Part shown: piece after piece, positions 1 through 5,800 of the stretch
Layout: the number at the start of each line of letters is the position of its first letter
Numbering within the stretch: the stretch's first letter is position 1
Source of the DNA: a virus
Direction: 5' to 3' (one strand)
Length of the DNA: 22,924 nt
Virus record (IMG/VR): IMGVR_UViG_3300010413_000181
Span: 1 to 22,924 of that record
Translations under genes and position numbers: made by a program
The notes under the pieces: generated by a model
What the model saw: the letters and a program-made list of their open reading frames with translations, nothing else
The model's database searches: none
What the model was told of the DNA's origin: nothing

Positions 1-201
1 AAAGTCAAGTCGCTTCATGAACCCGCCGAACTTGCTCTTGTGCTCTTTAAAGTGATCTCGAATCTCTTTGAAAAGCACCTTCCACTCACCGAGCTCCTCG
101 AGCTCTAGTGTCCCGGCCACCTGGATTGTCTCATCAAAGTAGGAGATGAGCTCCTCAGTGGCGTCCTTGATTGTCGCTACTAGTTCCTTTGCCTGTTCCA
201 T
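1..201 (-). CDS. Hypothetical protein, C-terminus cut by window edge
   Basis: An open frame of 67 codons starts at ATG 201 and runs off the left edge without a stop, so the C-terminus is missing. A ribosome binding site (GTGGAGA) lies about five bases upstream of the ATG, and the gene overlaps the end of the preceding minus-strand gene by 22 bases, as is usual in this operon. The visible part is charged, rich in Glu and Lys, and looks wholly helical (for example EELISYFDETIQ and EWKVLFKEIRDHFKEHKSKF). I do not recognise a family. It has no cysteines or membrane segment in the visible part. It is the most distal gene seen of the early operon. Confidence 0.7.
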   Translation of the reverse strand, partial: MEQAKELVATIKDATEELISYFDETIQVAGTLELEELGEWKVLFKEIRDHFKEHKSKFGGFMKRLDF

Positions 202-479
202 GTCTTCTCCACGTAAGAGCCAGTCTTAGCGTTGAACATGAGGAGGTTGATGTAACCAAACCTCTCCAACCACAGAGCCGCACAGACGGCGTTCAGGACG
301 ACGGGGCCGCTAAGAATAAGATAGTCCTCGGCTTGCACAGGCGTGTCGTCAAAGACCTGCTCAAGCAACTTAATGTCTCCGAAGGGATAGTACCGCTGCT
401 TAAAGATGAAGCTTACCTCTCCGAACTTCGTGGCGTCACTAAAGTCGTGTCCACCATCATGTACAATCCACACCTTCAT
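180..479 (-). CDS. Hypothetical protein, 99 aa
   Basis: This 99-residue protein begins MKVWIVHDGGHDFSDATKFG. It is mixed alpha/beta in appearance: an N-terminal strand (KVWIV), a central acidic part, and a hydrophobic stretch around residues 55-70 (DYLILSGPVVLNAVCAALWL) that could be a buried helix. The ATG overlaps the stop of the upstream gene as TAATG, which implies translational coupling. I recognise no family. An N-terminal KVWIVHDGGHDFSDATKFGE resembles small phage proteins that report rates or numbers rather than enzymes, but this is only an impression and no function is claimed. Confidence 0.75.
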   Translation of the reverse strand: MKVWIVHDGGHDFSDATKFGEVSFIFKQRYYPFGDIKLLEQVFDDTPVQAEDYLILSGPVVLNAVCAALWLERFGYINLLMFNAKTGSYVEKTWNRQRN

Positions 480-997
480 TATAATCTCCCTAACAAGTAC
501 TCTATGATCTCCATGATCGCCTGTTTTTCTTTCCCTTTTGTCACGAACATGACGATCCCCGTGACGTCTTCTCCTTCGGCGAGGTCGGCGGCTGAAGGAA
601 GGTCGGCGTACTTATCATGGTACGCATTGGCCCGTCGCTGGAGCTCTTCCTTCGGATCCTCTAGCGCGTCTTCAAGCTCCTCCAGGTCCGTGACCTTGAC
701 GGCGCCCTTCTTCTTACACGCGGCTTGATGCTTGCCGATGCCTTGTGGCTTGAACTTGTTGCCGCACCACTCACAGCGTACTCGGTTTGTCTCCGTGTCG
801 CCGTCGGCGTAAGCCTTCTTGAACTGGTTGTCGACCGCTTGACCGAGGTTGCAGTTCTTGCAGTTCTCTAGATGAGGGCGCTTAATGTTGGACTTAAGCT
901 CGTCATTGGCTTCGCGCCATGAGATCAAACACGTGCGCTTCGGTATGACGCCACGCTCACAGTTGATCGTGGACCTCTCCCACTCCTGTTGGTTCAT
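479..997 (-). CDS. Zinc-finger protein of unknown function, 172 aa
   Basis: Residues 75-94 form a clear zinc finger, C-x2-C-x11-H-x3-C (C75, C78, H90, C94), in the segment CEWCGNKFKPQGIGKHQAAC. Four more cysteines in the N-terminal part (C13, C23 and the pair C46/C49) could make a second metal site. Residues 104-125 are strongly acidic and probably helical (DLEELEDALEDPKEEL), and the C-terminus (about 145-170) looks like a small alpha/beta unit. The start overlaps the upstream stop as ATGA. Zinc fingers of this type in phage early proteins usually bind DNA or a host protein, but nothing here shows which. The exact role is unknown. Confidence 0.75.
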   Translation of the reverse strand: MNQQEWERSTINCERGVIPKRTCLISWREANDELKSNIKRPHLENCKNCNLGQAVDNQFKKAYADGDTETNRVRCEWCGNKFKPQGIGKHQAACKKKGAVKVTDLEELEDALEDPKEELQRRANAYHDKYADLPSAADLAEGEDVTGIVMFVTKGKEKQAIMEIIEYLLGRL

Positions 998-1239
998 CTT
1001 CTGGCCCTCCGTGGGAGCGCCTTCTTCTTTGCTTGCTTTACTCCCTTCTCTAGGTCCTTGCGCCTGATGCGACGCAGGACAATGTCCTTATTCGTGATCT
1101 TGTGGACCATCACCGGGATGCCCTTAAACGTGTATGAGTCCCCTACGTTGAGGCGTGGCACCTCAGTGCCCTTCATCCGGGTCTTTAGATCCGTCGGACG
1201 GGCATCCCGGAACCTCTCCTTCTTGTGATCATATATCAT
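994..1239 (-). CDS. Small basic protein, 81 aa, unknown
   Basis: The protein has an N-terminal charged part and a probable small beta unit at residues 25-55 (EVPRLNVGDSYTFKGIPVMV, then KITNKDIVLRRI), followed by a very basic C-terminal tail of about 25 residues (KKALPRRARR at the end). The central VGDxYxFKGxPVxVxKITxxDIVLR pattern looks like a small beta-barrel fold that could bind nucleic acid; this is inference. A ribosome binding site (GGAGAG) precedes ATG 1239, and the ATG overlaps the upstream stop as ATGA. No family is recognised. Confidence 0.72.
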   Translation of the reverse strand: MIYDHKKERFRDARPTDLKTRMKGTEVPRLNVGDSYTFKGIPVMVHKITNKDIVLRRIRRKDLEKGVKQAKKKALPRRARR

Positions 1240-1460
1240 AAGTTCTCTCCACTTAGAAAAGCATCAAGCTCTCTATGTCTAAGCTTAATGCACTTAAGAC
1301 CATCAGTAATGAGCGTTACTGTTTCATACCCATAGGTATCGTGTATTCCCTGATCCGTCCATATGAATATAAGGTGCTCAAGCAGGTCACAAAATATGTC
1401 CTTGTTTGCTCTAACCTGAGAGTGTCTACAAGTCTTGCAAGTTTCTAGGTCGTGTAGCAT
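1236..1460 (-). CDS. Small cysteine-containing protein, 74 aa, unknown
   Basis: Cysteines at 8, 11, 24 and 57 (CKTC near the N-terminus) could bind one zinc ion, as in several neighbours. The rest is mixed, with a hydrophobic part DLLEHLIFIW around residues 25-34. The gene is visibly AT-richer than its neighbours and uses more A/T-ending codons. It joins the upstream gene by a TAATG overlap and the downstream gene by ATGA. The tight coupling argues that it is a real gene. No family is recognised. Confidence 0.7.
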   Translation of the reverse strand: MLHDLETCKTCRHSQVRANKDIFCDLLEHLIFIWTDQGIHDTYGYETVTLITDGLKCIKLRHRELDAFLSGENL

Positions 1461-1738
1461 TACGAATCATCCTCTTGAATCTCAGAGCTTTTACAATCGA
1501 CGTGATCACCAATGCCAAGATCTTTAGCATGTTCCCTCCTTAAAGGATACGGCCCGACGTTAGAACCGTCAATCACCACGATCGGTCCTGCGGCCTCCAG
1601 TTGCTTGGCGAACATGGCGTCGGTGATGTCCTTCTGCTTCATGGCGCACTCATAGCACACCATCTCTCCCTTAGGACCATAGGGACGAAGCTCTCGTGGT
1701 CCCTTGCCCTCCGGCTCGCCGCACTTGTAGCACTTCAT
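1460..1738 (-). CDS. Small zinc-ribbon protein, 92 aa
   Basis: Two CxxC knuckles 22 residues apart (C3/C6 in MKCYKCGEPEG and C28/C31 in VCYECAMK) make a typical zinc ribbon in the first third of the protein. A linker follows, then a segment IVVIDGSNVGPYPLRREHA around residues 53-70, and an acidic C-terminus (SSEIQEDDS). The start overlaps the upstream stop as ATGA. Small zinc ribbons of this size are common in phage early operons and in transcription or recombination accessory proteins, but the partner cannot be read from the sequence. Function unknown. Confidence 0.75.
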   Translation of the reverse strand: MKCYKCGEPEGKGPRELRPYGPKGEMVCYECAMKQKDITDAMFAKQLEAAGPIVVIDGSNVGPYPLRREHAKDLGIGDHVDCKSSEIQEDDS

Positions 1739-1935
1739 TCCTTCGCCTTCACTATGATCTTACAACCACGGCGAAATCCATCTTCTTTCCAATCATCATA
1801 GCGAGCATGCAAGGTCTTGTTAAAAGTGTTACCATCCTCTAGATAGCCGAGGCCAAGCGTGTCGCGAAAGTAAGCTATGTCCTGCTCAGTCTCGATCACT
1901 ATCTCCAGGTGATCATCATGGATCTCTAATTTCAT
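1735..1935 (-). CDS. Hypothetical protein, 66 aa
   Basis: A short protein beginning MKLEIHDDHLEIVIETEQDI. The N-terminal part looks like two beta strands, followed by a helix (DIAYFRDTLGLGYL) and a basic C-terminal strand (RRGCKIIVKAKE). It overlaps the upstream gene by about 20 bases and the downstream gene as ATGA. The reading frame is supported by position within a gap-free operon rather than by a recognised domain. No function can be given. Confidence 0.68.
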   Translation of the reverse strand: MKLEIHDDHLEIVIETEQDIAYFRDTLGLGYLEDGNTFNKTLHARYDDWKEDGFRRGCKIIVKAKE

Positions 1936-2125
1936 CTTGTCCCTCCTTTAACATCTGTAGTACGACCCACTTAAATAGACAGTCTAAATTACACCAAACG
2001 AGTTGCGCTCCTTGCGCTACGCGCTCACCATAAACTTCAAAGTCCATTTCACCATGAGCATGGATCACTACTAAACAAGCGCTCTCATGAAGCTCATATT
2101 GTCTTTCACAGTATAGACACCTCAT
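1916..2125 (-). CDS. Small zinc-ribbon-like protein, 69 aa
   Basis: The first residues are MRCLYCERQYE, a CxxC knuckle (C3/C6). A second pair lies at C45/C49 (WCNLDCLFKW), with C17, H22 and H24 between them. The C-terminus is helical and amphipathic (CLFKWVVLQMLKEGQDEI). This arrangement, a knuckle at the N-terminus and Cys pair before a helix, resembles small treble-clef or FCS/MYM-like zinc modules that end in CxxxCF. The ATG overlaps the nuclease stop as ATGA, so the two are probably translated together. Function unknown. Confidence 0.72.
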   Translation of the reverse strand: MRCLYCERQYELHESACLVVIHAHGEMDFEVYGERVAQGAQLVWCNLDCLFKWVVLQMLKEGQDEIRDP

Positions 2126-2892
2126 TTGAACTGGACCTCCCTACTGTGCTTGGGCACCGGCGTGTGCTTGCCGACGACGAGCATCATGAAGCTGTTCGTC
2201 TTGCGATAGCTCACGTAGTGGTGTCTGAGCTTAAACCCGTTGAACGGTGGCGACGCTAGGCCGTTCGCCCACCTCTGGGCCTGGTAGGCAGAGAACCGAA
2301 CAAAGTACTCGTGCCCGACGCCGCCGCGACTACCACTGTCACACCAGCCGGTATATTCTCTTAAGATTTGTTCACCAGCCAGCCGCTGTACCGCTGAGCG
2401 AGGCATGATGATCGCGCCCAACACGTTGTGACTGAGCGCCTTGATGAGCTCGCTCACGGTACCGCAGCTCTTCTTGATGCTCTTGAGACCGTGTACAAAG
2501 CAAACGTAGTAGACCTTCGGGTCCTTGAACGGGTTGCGCACGTCCGCTGCGTCAAGGAAGGGCACCTCCAGGAACTCGTCCGTATATGGAAGCGCGCCGC
2601 CTTCTAGTTCGCCGTACAACCTAAGCTGTCCCATGTCAATCAAGAATCCATAACTCCTTCCACCTCCCTTGATCTCCAGGAGGGTGTGATCTCCTATCGT
2701 CGCGTCCGGATAGACCTTCCAGTCGCCGGTGACCTCTCCGTACTTGGCTCCGAAGAGCTCCACGCCAAGCATCTCAAAGTACTGACCGACGACCACCTTT
2801 ACCTTGGCCGAGTTTAACTTCTGTTCATCCTCGGAGAGCTCCGGAAACAACCAGTTCTTCTGTTGGCGTTGCAGCCAAGGTGGCATCGGCAT
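2122..2892 (-). CDS. PD-(D/E)XK-superfamily nuclease-like protein, 256 aa
   Basis: The signature of a restriction-endonuclease-like fold is visible. There is a glutamate in an N-terminal helix (E40), then PD at 62-63, then the E-I-K triad (E73, K75) nine residues later in DHTLLEIKGGG, then Q89 in the following helix (IDMGQLRLYGE). This order E...PD...ExK...Q is that of PD-(D/E)XK nucleases, in which D, E and K bind the metal and polarise water. The C-terminal half (about 130-256) has no recognised domain. It lies two small genes downstream of the SNF2 helicase, suggesting roles in recombination, replication or host DNA breakdown. The ATG follows the preceding gene's stop by one base and lacks a strong ribosome binding site, so coupling or a start at the in-frame ATG at 2886 is possible. 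Confidence 0.7.
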   Translation of the reverse strand: MPMPPWLQRQQKNWLFPELSEDEQKLNSAKVKVVVGQYFEMLGVELFGAKYGEVTGDWKVYPDATIGDHTLLEIKGGGRSYGFLIDMGQLRLYGELEGGALPYTDEFLEVPFLDAADVRNPFKDPKVYYVCFVHGLKSIKKSCGTVSELIKALSHNVLGAIIMPRSAVQRLAGEQILREYTGWCDSGSRGGVGHEYFVRFSAYQAQRWANGLASPPFNGFKLRHHYVSYRKTNSFMMLVVGKHTPVPKHSREVQFK

Positions 2893-2893
2893 G

Positions 2894-3061
2894 TCATTGA
2901 ATCAGCGCGGCTTGGGCTACCGCCCAAAGTGTGATGGCCTGCATCACCTCACCGATACCTACATTCTTAAATAAAAAGATGTTCGGGTCAGTTCCAAACT
3001 GAACCTCCCAGTCAGAGCTCTCGCCTGGTGGACCGATCCGCTCTATTCTAACCTTCTTCAT
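2894..3061 (-). CDS. Small hypothetical protein, 55 aa
   Basis: An open frame of 55 codons lies between the nuclease and the 104-residue protein, with ATG at 3061 and TGA at 2894-2896. A good ribosome binding site (AGGGAG) sits seven bases before the ATG. The frame overlaps the upstream gene by 14 bases and ends one base before the nuclease ATG, exactly filling what would otherwise be the only gap in the operon. The product starts MKKVRIERIGPPGESSDWEV and ends in a hydrophobic helix (EVMQAITLWAVAQAALIQ). It might be a small single-domain beta/alpha protein or a short membrane-associated peptide. No family is recognised. Confidence 0.65.
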   Translation of the reverse strand: MKKVRIERIGPPGESSDWEVQFGTDPNIFLFKNVGIGEVMQAITLWAVAQAALIQ

Positions 3062-3362
3062 TTATAGGCTCCCTATATTCTGGCATATTAGAAGGCTCCT
3101 CAGAGTGCTCTAAAGGTAACCCATATTTTTCAATATAAGTTATCATAGCTATAGATAGAGCCGCAGTTTGTAATAAGCGTTTTCTAACTTCTACTGAAGC
3201 ATAAGGCGCATTAAGATCTACTGCATCCAATTTAGCTACTCTTTTCCTAAACATTCTTTTCCACTCTTCAAACCCTCGAGATCCGTCAAACCCTCCCCAA
3301 AGAAAATTTTGGACTTTTCGTGCAGCTATAATGGCTTTTACTATATTTAAAGCTTCTCTCAT
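3048..3362 (-). CDS. Hypothetical helical protein, 104 aa
   Basis: The protein is almost entirely helical. It starts MREALNIVKAIIAARKVQNF and contains a Trp-rich part (FLWGGFDGSRGFEEWKRMFRKR), then a long helix around residues 55-80 (EVRKRLLQTAALSIAMITYI), and ends in an acidic, proline-containing tail. A by-eye count of 3061-3360 gives about 37% G+C, against 50-63% in sampled lines of the helicase and nuclease genes on each side, so this gene may have a different history. It is joined to the helicase by an ATGA overlap. I do not recognise the family. Confidence 0.72.
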   Translation of the reverse strand: MREALNIVKAIIAARKVQNFLWGGFDGSRGFEEWKRMFRKRVAKLDAVDLNAPYASVEVRKRLLQTAALSIAMITYIEKYGLPLEHSEEPSNMPEYREPINEEG

Positions 3363-5113
3363 CCTAACAGTAGCTCCCTTATGGACGTCATATCCTTCAC
3401 GTAGTTACTGAGGTCCTTCTTACCTTGAAGGATGCGAACTATCCTCTCATCGATCGAGTTCTCACAACAGATGTCGACGTAAGTCACAGGCAGGTCCTGC
3501 CCGATCCTGTGCGACCGATCCTCCGACTGGATGCGCTTCTCTAAGGCATAGTCGTTAGAGTAGTAGACCACCGTGTGGCAACGGTTCTCCTTCGTCCCTA
3601 TCAGCGTTAGACCGAGGCCACCTGTCCCGGGCTCCCCTACGATGACCTGCAACCCGTCGCTGTTAAACCGCTCCTCAATAGTGTCACGATCAGCGTCCTT
3701 CGTCTTGCCGTACAGCGTGGCGACCTTAAGGCCCTTCTTGCGTAAGTGCGCTTCTATTCTCTCGATGTCATACTGAAAGCGAGCCCAGATCAGGAGCTTA
3801 GAGTGCCACCCTATCTCGTCGAAGATAGAGTCGAGCTCCTTGAGCTTCGTGTCAGCTCCTGGAATGGGTCGCAGTCCTTGCTCGGTGTTCATGAAGCCTG
3901 AGCAGATCTGACTCAACCTAAGCAGTTGGACGATGACGAAGCGCGCCACCAGTTGAGCGCCCTCGAGCTCAGCTACCGCCTGTTCAACCATCTGCTCGTA
4001 CACCAGTCGCTGGTCCGGGCTCATCTCGACCTCTCGTGTCGCATAGTCCTTAGGCGGCAAGTCCAAGCATTGGTCCTTTGTCACGATGAACGAGTACTTG
4101 GCCATGCGTTCCTTAAGCTCGTTCAACTTCTTAGCGCCGTGTACCTTGACGTACCCGCCCTCGCTTCTCGTGAAGTGAGCATAACGATCTCTGAACCGGT
4201 TATAGTCCTCGTACCCCAAGCACGCAGGTTGTAGAAACTCAAACTGCGCCCAGAGGTCTAGAACGTTGTTGACGACCGGTGCGCCTGTCAGGATGACTCG
4301 ACGCTTACAAGAGTCCCTGAGAGAGAGCAACGCCTTTGTGCGTTGAGCCTTTGGGTTCTTAATCCTCGTAGACTCGTCCAACACACATAGGTCAAAGTTA
4401 TACATCGACAATGGTTGAAGCATCGCCTTGACGCTGTCATAAGAGATCACAAACACCTTGAGCGGCACCTGAGCTTTAGCACCGTCGATCAAGGTCTGCA
4501 TGCCTCGGTGTTGCGTAAAGACCTTCTCGATAAAATAGCTGACGTTCGGGTTACGGTGCTTGTCGAACTCACGGAGCCAGACGCCTTGGATCGTCTTAGG
4601 ACAGACAACGAGCACCTTAAAGGGGGGATCGCCCATGCGCGTCTTGGCTTGCCAAAAGCACTCATCAACCACCACCTTAGTCTTACCCGTGCCCATCTCC
4701 ATGAGCAACCCAAAGAACTCTGTGTTGTGCAACGCGTCAAGCGCTACGGTCTGGTGTTTATAAGGCTTGGTAAGACTCTCATCGTAGTCCACTTCAGGCA
4801 CGGTGCCCTCAAAGATGTAGTTCCAACGATGCGTCTGCTTCTTCTCATGACGCTGCTCCGAAAGAGAGCTATACTCTAAAACGACGCGAGCCTCAGGATC
4901 AACCTCGTACTCGTCCTCGTCAAAGTGAGACAACAGGTAGGCAATGTTAGGGATAGTCGTCGGTATGCGCCAGAGCTTGTGCTCCTTAAAGAACCGACGC
5001 TCTGGAAAACCACGAATGCGGTCAAGCAGGTCCTTAAACTCTTCAGCCGTAAGCCGACCGAAGGTGATCCCGAACGCTGCTTCGTCGAGCAGTGAAAGGT
5101 TAAACTTAGACAC
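3359..5113 (-). CDS. SNF2-family DEAD/H-box helicase-like ATPase, 584 aa
   Basis: All core superfamily 2 / SNF2 motifs are visible in order: a Q-motif-like KPYKHQTVAL (117-126), Walker A EMGTGKT (139-145), motif Ia VVCPKTI (169-175), motif II DEST (246-249), motif III LTGAP (275-279), and in the second RecA lobe motif V region GEPGTGGLGLTL (493-504) and motif VI QSEDRSHRIGQ (529-539), which is diagnostic for SNF2 proteins. The N-terminal 110 residues include LWRIPTTIPNIAYLL, reminiscent of the HARP-like region of SMARCAL1-type annealing helicases. The enzyme would use ATP to move on or remodel duplex DNA in phage replication or recombination. The start is GTG 5113, chosen because AAAGGAG lies seven bases upstream; it overlaps the previous stop by eight bases. 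Length is normal for phage SNF2 proteins. Confidence 0.92.
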   Translation of the reverse strand: MSKFNLSLLDEAAFGITFGRLTAEEFKDLLDRIRGFPERRFFKEHKLWRIPTTIPNIAYLLSHFDEDEYEVDPEARVVLEYSSLSEQRHEKKQTHRWNYIFEGTVPEVDYDESLTKPYKHQTVALDALHNTEFFGLLMEMGTGKTKVVVDECFWQAKTRMGDPPFKVLVVCPKTIQGVWLREFDKHRNPNVSYFIEKVFTQHRGMQTLIDGAKAQVPLKVFVISYDSVKAMLQPLSMYNFDLCVLDESTRIKNPKAQRTKALLSLRDSCKRRVILTGAPVVNNVLDLWAQFEFLQPACLGYEDYNRFRDRYAHFTRSEGGYVKVHGAKKLNELKERMAKYSFIVTKDQCLDLPPKDYATREVEMSPDQRLVYEQMVEQAVAELEGAQLVARFVIVQLLRLSQICSGFMNTEQGLRPIPGADTKLKELDSIFDEIGWHSKLLIWARFQYDIERIEAHLRKKGLKVATLYGKTKDADRDTIEERFNSDGLQVIVGEPGTGGLGLTLIGTKENRCHTVVYYSNDYALEKRIQSEDRSHRIGQDLPVTYVDICCENSIDERIVRILQGKKDLSNYVKDMTSIRELLLG

Positions 5114-5330
5114 CCTTGCGCTCCTTTGTCTTTTTAACCCAGTCCGGTTCAGTATAAGCCTGTTTAAGCTTCTCTCGTACTACCTCAAGATCATAAGCTT
5201 TAAACTCAAGGATAACAGTGTGATGAAATTCTGGAGTTGACATGGTGGGATCTCGTTCATCAAGTTCATGATAGATCCACCAAGCAAGTAATTGATCCGC
5301 GTCTAGCGCGTCAAAGTCGGGGTTCGCCAT
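5106..5330 (-). CDS. Hypothetical acidic protein, 74 aa, first gene of early operon
   Basis: This is the first gene after the minus-strand promoter. ATG 5330 has an ideal ribosome binding site, AGGAGG, at 5341-5346, ten bases upstream. The product begins MANPDFDALDADQLLAWWIY and is acidic in its first half, with a basic C-terminus (WVKKTKERKGV). It overlaps the helicase GTG by eight bases, so the two are translationally coupled. It has no cysteines and no membrane segment. As the first product of an early operon it could be a small regulator or a partner of the helicase, but this is inference from position only. Confidence 0.75.
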   Translation of the reverse strand: MANPDFDALDADQLLAWWIYHELDERDPTMSTPEFHHTVILEFKAYDLEVVREKLKQAYTEPDWVKKTKERKGV

Positions 5331-5364
5331 AACTAATATTCCTCCTACTATTATTAATAGGTAT

Positions 5365-5393
5365 ATTATACCACACTGGGTTCAGTGTGTAAA
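5365..5393 (-). promoter_or_regulatory. Sigma-A-type promoter for the minus-strand (early) operon
   Basis: Read on the minus strand, the -35 box is TTTACA (5388-5393), the spacer is exactly 17 bp, and the -10 box is TATAAT (5365-5370) preceded by TGG, an extended -10 element. This is a near-consensus housekeeping promoter. It points toward the ATG at 5330, leaving a short leader that carries AGGAGG. The spacer is occupied by an inverted repeat, so repression by steric block is likely. Confidence 0.85.
5372..5389. promoter_or_regulatory. Operator-like inverted repeat inside the early promoter
   Basis: The perfect inverted repeat CACACTG-GGTT-CAGTGTG fills the spacer between the -35 and -10 boxes of the minus-strand promoter. 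Seven-base half-sites separated by four bases fit a dimeric helix-turn-helix repressor. A protein bound here would exclude RNA polymerase. No repressor gene is present in the window, so the binding protein is unknown. Confidence 0.65.
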
Positions 5394-5440
5394 CAATAAA
5401 AACGTACGCTTATAAATTAATTTTGTAGCGAAGTGCTCTA

Positions 5441-5701
5441 TGTTAAAATAAGTGCACTTTTTATAGATTCACTTTGCGATTAAATAGCGTTGCTATACTT
5501 ATGAAAGTAGGGTAGCCGTTTGTTAAAATAAGTGCACTTTTCTGGGAGAGTAGGATAGCTAGTAGGGTAAGTTGTTTCTTGTGCGTGTATGTTGCAGAAA
5601 ATAATGCACTTATTTTAACATTTCCCTACCTTTCATTTCAAAGAGCGATACGTCAAAGTTAGCATGCCTACTGAATTAGAAAAAGTGCACTTATTTTAAC
5701 A
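5441..5701. repeat. Four ~21-bp elements in a dyad array with ~80-bp spacing
   Basis: The element TGTTAAAATAAGTGCACTTT(T) occurs at 5441-5462 and 5521-5541 on the plus strand, and inverted at 5600-5620 (19 of 21 matches) and 5680-5701 (exact). Starts are about 80, 79 and 81 bp apart, and the array is symmetrical about position 5571. Each copy has a palindromic core AAGTGCACTT. Secondary boxes are also mirrored: ATGAAAGTAGGG at 5501-5512 and its counterpart ATGAAAGGTAGGG inverted at 5624-5636, and ATTCA next to each outer element. The array lies between the divergent promoters, with its outer edges 47 and 26 bp from the two -35 boxes. Likely roles are cooperative regulator binding with DNA looping, or a replication origin; a small transposon-like element is less likely. 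Confidence 0.9.
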
Positions 5702-5727
5702 CAGCGGTGGACATCGTGTTTTAGTCG

Positions 5728-5756
5728 TTGACGAAGCGTATCTAATGTGGTATAAT
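5728..5756 (+). promoter_or_regulatory. Sigma-A-type promoter for the plus-strand (late) operon
   Basis: The -35 box TTGACG (5728-5733), a 17-bp spacer and the -10 box TATAAT (5751-5756) preceded by TGG form a near-consensus extended -10 promoter. It would start transcription near 5763 and read through terminase and all head and tail genes. It shares TGTGGTATAATA with the early promoter. That such a strong promoter drives late genes implies that it must be held off early, plausibly by proteins bound at the nearby element array. Confidence 0.82.
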
Positions 5757-5800
5757 AGAACCAATGATAGTGTAAGACCTTAACTTAAGGTGACCTTCCT

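Larger units (their letters stand above)
5331..5800. other. Divergent non-coding control region between early and late operons
   Basis: This 470-base stretch holds no convincing gene on either strand. It contains, from left to right, the early-operon ribosome binding site, the minus-strand promoter with an operator-like inverted repeat, four copies of a 21-bp element arranged as a dyad, the plus-strand promoter, and the ribosome binding site of the terminase small subunit (AAGGTGA at 5787-5793, seven bases before ATG 5801). It is AT-rich. The two promoters share the 12-mer TGTGGTATAATA. Confidence 0.8.

Noticed and set aside
171-728. A 185-codon plus-strand frame at the left end
   Set aside because: It overlaps two coupled minus-strand genes with good context, and its Ser-rich end is an antisense artefact of the acidic helix.
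5372-5389. Inverted repeat as a transcription terminator
   Set aside because: It sits between a -35 and a -10 box and has no T-run on either strand; operator is the better reading.
5491-5499. Possible extended -10 promoter (TGC-TATACT) inside the repeat array
   Set aside because: No acceptable -35 box lies at 16-18 bp, so it is not listed as a promoter.
5441-5701. Repeat array as a CRISPR array
   Set aside because: Only four copies, two of them inverted, with about 58-bp mirrored intervals and no cas genes.
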